Shown in pieces: positions 1 through 6,509 of a DNA stretch of 7,558 nt. The position numbers and the translations under genes were made by a program. The DNA comes from Nostoc cf. edaphicum LEGE 07299 (GTDB lineage Bacteria; Cyanobacteriota; Cyanobacteriia; Cyanobacteriales; Nostocaceae). The notes beneath the pieces are model-generated. The model had not been told where the DNA came from, ran no database searches, and was given only the letters and a program-made list of their open reading frames with translations. The stretch covers positions 1 through 7,558 of the forward strand of contig NZ_JADEXF010000134.1 of the NCBI RefSeq assembly GCF_015207245.1, read 5' to 3'. Each line of letters starts with the position of its first letter. The stretch's first letter is position 1.

Positions 1-2751
1 AATTAAAATATCACAGTTTTCATCGTCTCCTAATGCCTCACACTGAGCAGAGGTGATAAAATCCGTCGGTTGTTCTCCATCTCTGAGGGATTTAACAATT
101 GCCTTTGTATGCCGCCCAACTTCAGGATGATAATCATTGATATACTTCTTGATTGTGCGAGCCTGATCGTAACTATTGACAACTAAAGCAGCTTTGCGGC
201 GAATACCAAACTTGACATCAAAATGACGCATGGACTTGTAAATTTCAGATTTAGTAATTCCTCCGCGCACAAGGGCATTCACCATCCGCAAAAGATTACG
301 CTTTTGAAGGTCGCCAGCACCGCTATATTTGAGAGGTTCATCACCACGTTCACTATCTGGAAACCATTTGAAACGATAAACGCTCTGTTCTGGTTTATGT
401 TCTGACTGACGCGGTTTTAGTAAATAATGCGGGCCAGCGTTAATGTGGTAGGCGGGACTAGCTTCCAAAAATGAAGTTGCTGAAGTAATTAAAACGGCTG
501 GGCTGGGATGTCCATCATCTGCGTCTAACAACCGATGAAAGCGATGCATTAACATTCGAGGCGCACCAACAAATGTAATGTAGGATAATTGCACATTTTT
601 GGCGGCGGTACGTGTTGTTTGTGCTTTGGAAAAACTGTATTCCACTCCAGAAAATGAACCTAAAATGCTTTCTGGAATAAATTTTCGGAGTTCTGGTGAT
701 GCAGTTGACTCCCCAATGGTTTCACGAATGAATCCCTCTGCAACCATTGTTCTAGTTCCTGGTACAATTCGCTGGTAGCCCACAATTACGAAAGTAACAG
801 TTATAAGTAATTTAGCTAAATCTTCTGCTTCTATTGTTGGTGAATGATCTGGAAAACAGAGCTTGAGAAATAATTCGGCAATTTCTTCAACGATCGCATC
901 ACGTCGCTTAATCAGATTTTCAGCCAGGTAACGCCGGAAATGACTAATGAGAGTTTTCCATTGTTTTTCAAGGGTTTCACGGTTGTAGCCTAAAATCCGA
1001 GGCCACAAATCTGCTTTAAAGTCTTGAGGGTTCTCAACACCTGTGCGATCGTAAAAGGCGTTATATGCTGCCGCTTCCCAAAATTCAGTCAGCGCCCGAC
1101 TTTTGCTAAAGCCTAGTTTGGCTTCTTGTTCATCAAGGTCATTCTGCTGAGAGGATTTCTTTAAAGTATTCAATAGTTCGCTAACAATCCGTAATACAGT
1201 CAATAATTGATTTCCGTAGCGTTCTCCCACCCGCGACTTAGACATATTCTGAAGGGTGGTAATTAAGGAAGTATTATGGTTGCCAAATTCTGACAAGTCA
1301 CGACTGTAAAGTTCTACATCCCGATCAAATAATCGATAGTTCTCACCACGAGCAAAGCGGTTATGGATTTGTTCTAAAATTACCCGATGAATGGATCGCT
1401 CTGAGCCTGAAATACTTAAAGTTGCTGCCCCATAACCATCTAACACTGTTTGCACCATGTCGCCTTCGTCGAAAACCACTACGTCGAAGGTACGGGCAAT
1501 TAATTCAAAATATCGTACTTGTTCCTGAATCGCGTGAGGTGATATTTGAGTATCGAGCGATCGCACATGACCAACCCAAATATTAGCATCCAACAAATCT
1601 CGCGGTGCTTTGTTTCGACCGCACATTGTCCATAAAGGACACAGGCATTTTTTCATCTTTCCCTGTTTCCCTCCGCCTTGCAATATCTCGTTGCAAGGTG
1701 CGTAACCAAACCCCCACAGAGACATATCGGCAGTTGAAAAGGCTGGTAGGACGCAGTTCATCCCAAAAACTTCTGCCTGTTCTAAGGTGTGAGCAAAGCC
1801 ACCATTACCTCGTGTTGCGATCGCCTCAGCAATATTATCTGCATGGCCACGGCGAGTTTCATCACTTTGTCCGACAAGCATTCCGACTTTTACCTGATGA
1901 AATGCCAGTTCAGCCATGTACTGTCTAGCAACTTCAATGGAGGGAAACACAAACATGGCTTTATAGTCATTTAGTCCTAGCCAGATAGCTATCAACACGA
2001 GAATGGTTGTTTTACCTGACCCTGGTAAACCAATTAAGTGCTTGATGTCTTCTAATTCCAACACATCATCTTCTTTCCGCAGCCCCTTTCCAGCCTCCGA
2101 TACCATGAGGTCAAAGCGTTCAAAACGTTTTTGCCAGCTACCTGCTCGTCGCTCAGGATCTTGCCTTTCACGCTCGTCCATCTTAATAGCCAGATCGCGC
2201 AGTTCACTTAGGGGAATGCGAATTTTTCCTCTTGGTTGGCGGTTAAGGGAATGTGTACGACGCGCAGCAATCGGGGCGGAAATCGGAGCGATCGGCATCC
2301 TTACTGCTGTTGACTCTTCACCTAACGCAACCGCCATCGGCTGACGAGGATCGGCAAATGTAAAACCATAGGAGTCGTATGGCAGAGGGGTACTAAGAAT
2401 TTGACGCGCTTGTGTAATTAAAGAATCTTCTAAAGGGTCTGTTCTTTGAAAGTGAAGTGTTTCAATATCAATCTCATACGTCCCTTTAGTGTGGTTGCAG
2501 TAATGATGATTGTTATAAAGAGCAATTGCGTGTTTAACTGACTGCTGTGTAACAAAAGTCAGCGACATCTGCCGCATATTGAAAATGGCTTGACGGGCTT
2601 GCTCTAATGCAGGTGCATTCAAAATGCTTGCCATGCCTGACATTACTAGTGGCGCGTATTCCAGTGAATCAGTATTAATAAACTCCTTCATCAAGACGCA
2701 AAACCAGCAAATTCGGTCTGCACCTTTCCAAAAATCAGGTTTGGTTCGCAT
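1..2751 (-). CDS. DinG/XPD-like superfamily 2 helicase of a predicted pPIWI_RE island (3' end outside window)
   Basis: The frame is open for 917 codons from the ATG at 2749-2751 to position 1 without a stop, so the C-terminus is missing. Seen: residues 1-237 form a region I cannot assign; Walker A GLPGSGKTT is at 241-249; a motif Ia-like strand (AMFVFPS) is near 265-271; cysteines are at 333, 353, 369, 371 and 377, followed by APRDLLDAN and a GHV strand; Walker B is DEGD (428-431); motif III TSAT is at 756-759; and a motif IV-like strand (AALVVNSYDQAR) is at about 854-865. Motifs V and VI must lie beyond the edge. Cysteines followed by R-x-L-x-x-A between motifs Ia and II are typical of the [4Fe-4S] site of DinG/XPD helicases, which unwind DNA 5' to 3', and DinG acts on R-loops. 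The gap from motif II to III, about 325 residues, suggests a large Arch-like insertion. An in-frame stop at 2764-2766 limits the start; M21 (2691) is the next ATG. Role inferred: R-loop or target unwinding beside a PIWI protein and nuclease. Confidence 0.85.
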   Translation of the reverse strand, partial: MRTKPDFWKGADRICWFCVLMKEFINTDSLEYAPLVMSGMASILNAPALEQARQAIFNMRQMSLTFVTQQSVKHAIALYNNHHYCNHTKGTYEIDIETLHFQRTDPLEDSLITQARQILSTPLPYDSYGFTFADPRQPMAVALGEESTAVRMPIAPISAPIAARRTHSLNRQPRGKIRIPLSELRDLAIKMDERERQDPERRAGSWQKRFERFDLMVSEAGKGLRKEDDVLELEDIKHLIGLPGSGKTTILVLIAIWLGLNDYKAMFVFPSIEVARQYMAELAFHQVKVGMLVGQSDETRRGHADNIAEAIATRGNGGFAHTLEQAEVFGMNCVLPAFSTADMSLWGFGYAPCNEILQGGGKQGKMKKCLCPLWTMCGRNKAPRDLLDANIWVGHVRSLDTQISPHAIQEQVRYFELIARTFDVVVFDEGDMVQTVLDGYGAATLSISGSERSIHRVILEQIHNRFARGENYRLFDRDVELYSRDLSEFGNHNTSLITTLQNMSKSRVGERYGNQLLTVLRIVSELLNTLKKSSQQNDLDEQEAKLGFSKSRALTEFWEAAAYNAFYDRTGVENPQDFKADLWPRILGYNRETLEKQWKTLISHFRRYLAENLIKRRDAIVEEIAELFLKLCFPDHSPTIEAEDLAKLLITVTFVIVGYQRIVPGTRTMVAEGFIRETIGESTASPELRKFIPESILGSFSGVEYSFSKAQTTRTAAKNVQLSYITFVGAPRMLMHRFHRLLDADDGHPSPAVLITSATSFLEASPAYHINAGPHYLLKPRQSEHKPEQSVYRFKWFPDSERGDEPLKYSGAGDLQKRNLLRMVNALVRGGITKSEIYKSMRHFDVKFGIRRKAALVVNSYDQARTIKKYINDYHPEVGRHTKAIVKSLRDGEQPTDFITSAQCEALGDDENCDILI

Positions 2752-4252
2752 AAGGCATCTTCTTTAAAAAATCAATTACAGAGGAAACCGACATAATTTC
2801 TAAACTGGCGGGATCACCCTTTTTATCGAGTGTTGATTTAAGAGTAGAAATGTAGCTTGGGTTATCCTCGATTAACCGATCGCTCACAGCAAGAATGCGG
2901 CGACGATAGTGAATCAGCCCGCCAATACTACGATTGAGGCGCAAAGCCAGAGTTACGGGACTTGTGTAAGATTTGGCATCAATTCCAATTGCCCGTTCGT
3001 TGATCGCCACATCGCATAAATCGGATTCTGGGTAAAGTTCAGCATTGAGCTTATTTTGTCGGGCTGTATCAAAAATAGCTAATTCGTCAATTGCTGGGCC
3101 TGTCCAGTAGGTAAGAATTCGCGGCTCGGCAATTCGTAAAATGTCTTTGGGATCTAGTTTTTCAGATACTTTTGGTGAGTTGTGCCCAATGCACTGGCGA
3201 ATTGGACATCGCCCTTGTGAAAAAAGTTTTTTGTTGGGATGCGATCGCATCAGTGTGCCACAGTGGGCACAGCGATGTGCTAGTCCATCAACTAGCCAGA
3301 TATCTGGTACTGAGTCAAAGAATTTCTCAACGATCATTCCCTGTAAAGGGGTTAAGTCATTTTCAACCAAGTAGTCTAATAGTTGCCGTTCTCCTATCAG
3401 AGAGTACCTACCAAATAACTCTCGTAGCGCGGTGTAAGCTTTGTGTTGGCGACGACCGCCCAATCGTTCAGTTGCTTCGCATAACTGAGTATATAAGCGA
3501 TGCTCAATTACATTGTCTTCGCCAAAGGCTCCGCTCAAGTTGGCAATCTCTGCACAGTCTGAGGTAGGTACTCGTAAATCTGGATCGATTAAGGTAACGC
3601 TAGAAAAGCGAAAGTCTGATTGGTTAAAAATCCTTAACTGCCAGCGATCGCAACCAAGAGAGTATCGAGCGTTATCTAAAACAGTATGCACACAGGCAGC
3701 GCGATCGCTTAATCCTTCTTCAATATATAGACGACCCAATTTGCACATTGCTTGATAGAGTTCTGGCGGCAATGTACTATCCTCTTGACGAACTATTTGT
3801 TGACCTGGTAGTACTCGTTCATATTGGCGAATAATTCCTTGCGCTAACAACACCACTGCATCTTCAGCCAGATTCATTGCTGGTCTGTGTCCAGTAGGTA
3901 ACGGCAAAGCAGTTGCGGTGATTGTGGGTAGCCACGTGGGGTCTTGACCTTGTGCTTCTGCCAGAATTTGCATCTCCAAAGTATCGTCAGAGAAAGAAGG
4001 CAATACTTGAGTAATTGCCGCAAGTGTCCAACCTTTCTTCAATAAGAGAGCAGTTGCCAAGCCCTCCAAAATTTGACGAAATCCAAATTCTTGCCCTTTG
4101 GGTTGTGATAAAAGTTGTTTTGCTCTCCACGACCGAATGGTACGAAGGGCAGGTGATTCTATAGACAGTTCAAGGTGTTTAATCTGGCGTTTTAGCTCCT
4201 TTGTCAGAGCCTCCGCAGTTCCCTGCCACTCACGCACGTCCTCAAAGTACAT
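2735..4252 (-). CDS. PD-(D/E)xK restriction-endonuclease-fold protein with zinc ribbon, predicted nuclease of a pPIWI_RE island
   Basis: A complete 505-residue protein. Seen: residues 33-85 are helical and resemble a MerR-like winged HTH (SWRAKQLL, then LLKKGWTLAAITQVL). Residues 120-315 hold mixed helices I cannot assign. C328-x2-C331 and C349-x4-C354 form a four-cysteine zinc-ribbon-like motif. The C-terminal third carries D414 (in CDVAI), then GIDAKSY with D425 and K427, the pattern of the REase-fold active site; E389 or E405 may be the motif I acid. No signal peptide or membrane segment is evident, so it is cytoplasmic. Family knowledge: an REase-fold enzyme beside a DinG-type helicase is the signature of the three-gene pPIWI_RE islands (Pfam has a family REase_pPIWI_RE). 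Inferred role: cleavage of invading DNA marked by the PIWI protein. It is the first gene of the operon, and its stop overlaps the helicase start by 17 bases. The leader has no obvious Shine-Dalgarno sequence. Alternative: another helicase-linked REase of an unrelated defence system. Confidence 0.8.
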   Translation of the reverse strand: MYFEDVREWQGTAEALTKELKRQIKHLELSIESPALRTIRSWRAKQLLSQPKGQEFGFRQILEGLATALLLKKGWTLAAITQVLPSFSDDTLEMQILAEAQGQDPTWLPTITATALPLPTGHRPAMNLAEDAVVLLAQGIIRQYERVLPGQQIVRQEDSTLPPELYQAMCKLGRLYIEEGLSDRAACVHTVLDNARYSLGCDRWQLRIFNQSDFRFSSVTLIDPDLRVPTSDCAEIANLSGAFGEDNVIEHRLYTQLCEATERLGGRRQHKAYTALRELFGRYSLIGERQLLDYLVENDLTPLQGMIVEKFFDSVPDIWLVDGLAHRCAHCGTLMRSHPNKKLFSQGRCPIRQCIGHNSPKVSEKLDPKDILRIAEPRILTYWTGPAIDELAIFDTARQNKLNAELYPESDLCDVAINERAIGIDAKSYTSPVTLALRLNRSIGGLIHYRRRILAVSDRLIEDNPSYISTLKSTLDKKGDPASLEIMSVSSVIDFLKKMPYANQT

Positions 4253-4269
4253 GGCTATGTATAATCAAA

Positions 4270-4303
4270 TTACATCTTAATGTGTTTACAGTAAATGATG
4301 TAA
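4270..4303. repeat. Inverted repeat TTACATC/GATGTAA flanking the operator palindrome
   Basis: TTACATC at 4270-4276 and GATGTAA at 4297-4303 are perfect seven-base inverted arms surrounding the palindrome at 4285-4295. This makes a nested dyad over the -10 and the transcription start region. The DNA here is very AT-rich, so chance symmetry is more likely than usual. Confidence 0.45.
4285..4295. promoter_or_regulatory. Perfect palindrome over the -10 element, candidate operator
   Basis: TTTACAGTAAA is an 11-base perfect palindrome around a central base and fully contains the predicted -10 hexamer. An eight-base inverted copy of part of it, ACTGTAAA, occurs at 4329-4336, just upstream of the -35. 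The centres are about 44 bases apart, roughly four helical turns. A dimeric repressor bound here would block the promoter. The regulator is unknown; the HTH-like N-terminus of the REase protein is one possible candidate, purely by inference. Confidence 0.45.
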
Positions 4304-4316
4304 ATAAAAATGTCAA
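4288..4316 (-). promoter_or_regulatory. Sigma70-type promoter of the REase-helicase operon
   Basis: On the minus strand a perfect -35 hexamer TTGACA (4311-4316) is followed after 17 bases by TACTGT (4288-4293) as a -10 element. This matches TATAAT only at its first, second and last positions. It would start transcription near 4281 and give a leader of about 28 bases before the ATG at 4252. The perfect -35 and ideal spacing are the support. The weak -10 fits a promoter that is controlled rather than constitutive. Confidence 0.6.
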
Positions 4317-4340
4317 CTTTTTATTCGCACTGTAAAAATA

Positions 4341-4352
4341 CGCTGTACAGCG
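4341..4352. promoter_or_regulatory. Perfect 12-base palindrome CGCTGTACAGCG, candidate upstream operator
   Basis: A perfect dyad with no central spacer, 24 bases upstream of the -35 of the REase-helicase operon. Its CTGTA/TACAG core is shared with the palindrome over the -10 and with the half-site at 4329-4336, so all three could bind one regulator. It does not fit the NtcA consensus GTA-N8-TAC. It resembles but does not match the cyanobacterial LexA box as I remember it. Confidence 0.4.
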
Positions 4353-4438
4353 ATTTAACTTACAAAAAACTTTGGCTTTCTACGTATTTCCTACATAACC
4401 TCAAGTTTTGGAATAGGTGATACCTACGGTGAGCTACG
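4353..4438. other. Intergenic spacer downstream of the LipM-like gene, no convincing terminator
   Basis: After the LipM-like stop codon the minus strand holds a small dyad TAGGT-ATC-ACCTA, but it is short and not followed by a T-run, so it is not a credible intrinsic terminator. Read-through from coaBC into the REase-helicase operon therefore cannot be excluded. No small gene was recognised here. Confidence 0.5.
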
Positions 4439-5209
4439 CTAACGCACTTCATAAAGCGATCGCAATTTGAGAATATCTTGCCATTCAAGATCGGTGAATG
4501 GTTGGCTAACTAGTTCTATATCAAAGTACTGTTTTGCTGTCTCTGTCAATGTATCCACAATCTTTGCAATCCAGCCATCCTCTTGGTGTGTATTGCAAAG
4601 TGAGGTATTCCACGGAGCAGGTTGTTCAAAGATTTCCTGAAATAAACCTTTGTCTGTAGATAAAATCATCGAGCCGTGTTGAAGAATGGTGTTTCTTCCC
4701 TTGCGTTGGGCGCTACCAATAAATTTACTTCCATCGGTAGTAACTAAGTCAGCTGCTGTTGCTGTGTTGAAACAACTGGGATTATGAATGTAACCCCGTC
4801 CAGCAGAACCATAATTTAACTCAATACCCAAGGTTTGCCAGCCTTGGATTAAAAAGTTACAGATTTTTTCATAAGTACCCCAGCTTTTTCCAGTACTAGC
4901 TGAGGTAATCAGGGTGTAGGTTAAGTTTCCTTGGTGGAGAACAGCTCTACCTCCTGTTGGGCGACGAACTAGATCGAGTGGCTGTCCCTGGTAAATCAGA
5001 TTATGCCACTCGGCAGGCCATTGTTTTTGCAGATGCCCCAAGGAGAGCGCGTATGGATACCAAGTATAAAAACGCAGGGTAGGCGGGTGCTGTCCCTTTT
5101 CACATTGGTTGAACAACCAAGCATCGATCGCCATTTGCACTCCCCCTGATGTCTGAAGCATTGGGATGAAACGCCAGGTGGATGGTGATTCGGTTGCTAG
5201 TTGTCTCAT
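4439..5209 (-). CDS. LipM-like octanoyltransferase / lipoate-protein ligase family protein
   Basis: A 256-residue protein of the biotin/lipoate A/B protein ligase fold (BPL_LplA_LipB). Seen: the substrate-binding motif RRPTGGRAVLH at 82-92 followed by NLTYTL; C146 in NPSCF, at the place where LipM enzymes keep their catalytic cysteine; and SKFIGSAQ (K162) followed by ILQHGSMIL. These resemble Bacillus LipM, which moves octanoyl groups from acyl carrier protein to lipoyl domains such as GcvH, more than LplA, which uses free lipoate and ATP. The length fits. It would act in the cytoplasm in protein lipoylation, but donor and acceptor here are inferred. The start is the ATG five bases after the coaBC stop, with no clear Shine-Dalgarno, which suggests translational coupling. 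The TWRFIP segment at residues 11-16 matches the usual N-terminus of the family, so a start slightly downstream is unlikely. Which activity is used cannot be settled by reading alone. Confidence 0.82.
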   Translation of the reverse strand: MRQLATESPSTWRFIPMLQTSGGVQMAIDAWLFNQCEKGQHPPTLRFYTWYPYALSLGHLQKQWPAEWHNLIYQGQPLDLVRRPTGGRAVLHQGNLTYTLITSASTGKSWGTYEKICNFLIQGWQTLGIELNYGSAGRGYIHNPSCFNTATAADLVTTDGSKFIGSAQRKGRNTILQHGSMILSTDKGLFQEIFEQPAPWNTSLCNTHQEDGWIAKIVDTLTETAKQYFDIELVSQPFTDLEWQDILKLRSLYEVR

Positions 5210-5214
5210 AGGTT

Positions 5215-6423
5215 TCAGACTATAGAAAGAAAATCAAATAATTGATGCGCCATTTCTAATTTAGAACAAGGTGCAATTTCTACCTGATTTCCTTGACTAT
5301 CTAAAAATATCGCTTGATTATTATCGCTACCAAAACCACTATCAGGTTGATCGATGGGATTGGCAACAATGACATCGAGTTTTTTATTCTGTAATTTCTC
5401 TAATGCGGGTTTGACAATATCCCCAGTTTGTGCTGCAAAACCAATTAATCTTTGATGCGGCTGTTTGTGCTGTGCTAACTGGGCAACTATATCCGGTACT
5501 GCTTCCAGAGCTAAAGCTTGGGGGAGCGATCGCTTGGGCAATTTCTCTGTACTATAATCTCGTGGCTTCACATCGGCCACGGCTGCTGACATGACAATGA
5601 TATCAGCGTTGGGTAAAGATCCCACCATGACGTGCTGCATTTCGTCTGCACTAACAACGGGAATCGCTTGTACTCCCAATGGTACATCCCAATTAGCTGG
5701 CCCATGTACCAGAGTGACGTTTGCCCCTCGGTGAAGTGCTGCTTGGGCTAAAGCCAATCCCATTTTACCTGTGGAAGGATTACCAATAAACCTCACTGGG
5801 TCAAGAAACTCTCGCGTTCCCCCAGCACTAATTAAGACTCGTTTACCTACTAAATCTCGTTTGCCTTGAGTGTGTAACAACGATTGGATGTGAGCGAATA
5901 TTTCTGGAGGTTCTGCTAATCTACCAGCACCGATCCGATCGCACGCTAATAACCCTGATGCTGTATTCATCCCATGATATCGCCTATCTATCAATAACTG
6001 TTGCCAATTCCGTTGCACCGCTTGTTGTTCCCACATATCAGTATTCATTGCGGGTGCTAACAGCACGGGACAAGTAGAAGCCAGCACGGTATTTGTGAGT
6101 AAATTATCTGCCATCCCGTAGGCTAACTTTGCTAATGTATTAGCTGTTAAAGGGGCAATTACCATAATATCTGCCCATTCACCCAACTCAATATGCAACG
6201 GACGAGAGTGAGTTGGTTGCCAGAAATCATCATCTGTGTAGGCGGGATGACGAGATAGAGTTGATAAAGTCAGAGGCGTGATAAATTTTTGCGCCGAACG
6301 GGTGAGGATAACTCGAACCTCTACCCCAGTTTTAAACAGCGTCGAAACCAATTCACAGATTTTGTAGGCGGCGATACCGCCACCTACAGCAATGAGAACC
6401 CTGTTCAATTTTGGATTAGTCAT
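5215..6423 (-). CDS. coaBC: Bifunctional phosphopantothenoylcysteine decarboxylase / phosphopantothenate-cysteine ligase
   Basis: A complete 402-residue CoaBC, the usual length. It joins phosphopantothenate to cysteine (CoaB) and decarboxylates the product to 4'-phosphopantetheine (CoaC), two consecutive steps of coenzyme A synthesis in the cytoplasm. The N-terminal flavoprotein domain (about 1-185) shows [10 protein letters not shown] (12-21), catalytic H77 in PLHIEL, the FMN-binding [10 protein letters not shown] segment (90-99), N127 in APAMNTDMW, and active-site C161 in [16 protein letters not shown]. The CoaB domain (about 190-402) shows LISAGGTRE (197-205), N215 in [14 protein letters not shown] (280-284), lysines 294 and 297 of the EKLPK segment, and GFAAQTGD (328-335). 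All expected motifs are intact. The upstream spacer holds heptamer repeats, and no strong Shine-Dalgarno precedes the ATG. The LipM-like gene follows after five bases, so the two are probably one transcription unit. Confidence 0.95.
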   Translation of the reverse strand: MTNPKLNRVLIAVGGGIAAYKICELVSTLFKTGVEVRVILTRSAQKFITPLTLSTLSRHPAYTDDDFWQPTHSRPLHIELGEWADIMVIAPLTANTLAKLAYGMADNLLTNTVLASTCPVLLAPAMNTDMWEQQAVQRNWQQLLIDRRYHGMNTASGLLACDRIGAGRLAEPPEIFAHIQSLLHTQGKRDLVGKRVLISAGGTREFLDPVRFIGNPSTGKMGLALAQAALHRGANVTLVHGPANWDVPLGVQAIPVVSADEMQHVMVGSLPNADIIVMSAAVADVKPRDYSTEKLPKRSLPQALALEAVPDIVAQLAQHKQPHQRLIGFAAQTGDIVKPALEKLQNKKLDVIVANPIDQPDSGFGSDNNQAIFLDSQGNQVEIAPCSKLEMAHQLFDFLSIV

Positions 6424-6430
6424 GGTAAAA

Positions 6431-6504
6431 AGTTAGGAGTGAGTCGTTCAAAAATTAGTACTAAATAGTTATAAATCCTAATTCTTAACTCCTAACTCCT
6501 AACT
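6431..6504. repeat. Inverted copy of the heptamer unit, potential long-loop hairpin before coaBC
   Basis: AGTTAGGAGT at 6431-6440 is the exact reverse complement of ACTCCTAACT, which occurs at 6488-6497 and again at 6495-6504. A transcript across the DUF2555-coaBC spacer could pair these arms in either of two registers, with a loop of roughly 47-54 bases. The spacer between the arms is AT-rich and holds a ten-base palindrome TTAGTACTAA at 6455-6464. Function is unknown; it may simply be repeat debris. Confidence 0.5.
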
Positions 6505-6506
6505 CT
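6486..6506. repeat. Three tandem heptamers TAACTCC (STRR-type repeat)
   Basis: TAACTCC occurs at 6486-6492 and 6493-6499, with a one-base variant TAACTCT at 6500-6506. Tandem heptamers of this kind (short tandemly repeated repetitive sequences) are known from heterocystous cyanobacteria. They lie just past the stop codon of the DUF2555 gene and before coaBC. Confidence 0.75.
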
Positions 6507-6509
6507 CAA

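Noticed and set aside
1605..1928. Plus-strand frame of 107 codons
   Set aside because: It lies opposite the helicase frame, across the cysteine-cluster and motif Ia region. The translation shows no recognisable family, and no convincing ribosome binding site was seen.
3172..3567. Plus-strand frame of 131 codons
   Set aside because: It is antisense to the zinc ribbon and middle of the REase gene, whose motifs are coherent. The plus-strand translation resembles no known protein.
1..4252. Type IV CRISPR CasDinG locus or DISARM-type system
   Set aside because: A DinG-like helicase could suggest CasDinG, but no Cas-like effector genes or direct-repeat array are visible, and the partner is a zinc-ribbon REase. 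No methyltransferase is present to suggest DISARM or a classical restriction-modification system. Genes beyond the left edge could still change this.
4259..4273. NtcA-like site GTA-N9-TAC near the REase start
   Set aside because: The NtcA consensus requires eight bases between the half-sites; here there are nine, and the position is downstream of the predicted transcription start. No exact GTA-N8-TAC was found in the gap.
4410..4425. Terminator after the LipM-like gene
   Set aside because: The TAGGT-ATC-ACCTA dyad has a five-base stem and no T-run after it on the minus strand.
4253..4438. Guide RNA or CRISPR-like array in the operon leader
   Set aside because: The repeats here are single dyads around a promoter, not regularly spaced direct repeats, so operator sites explain them better.
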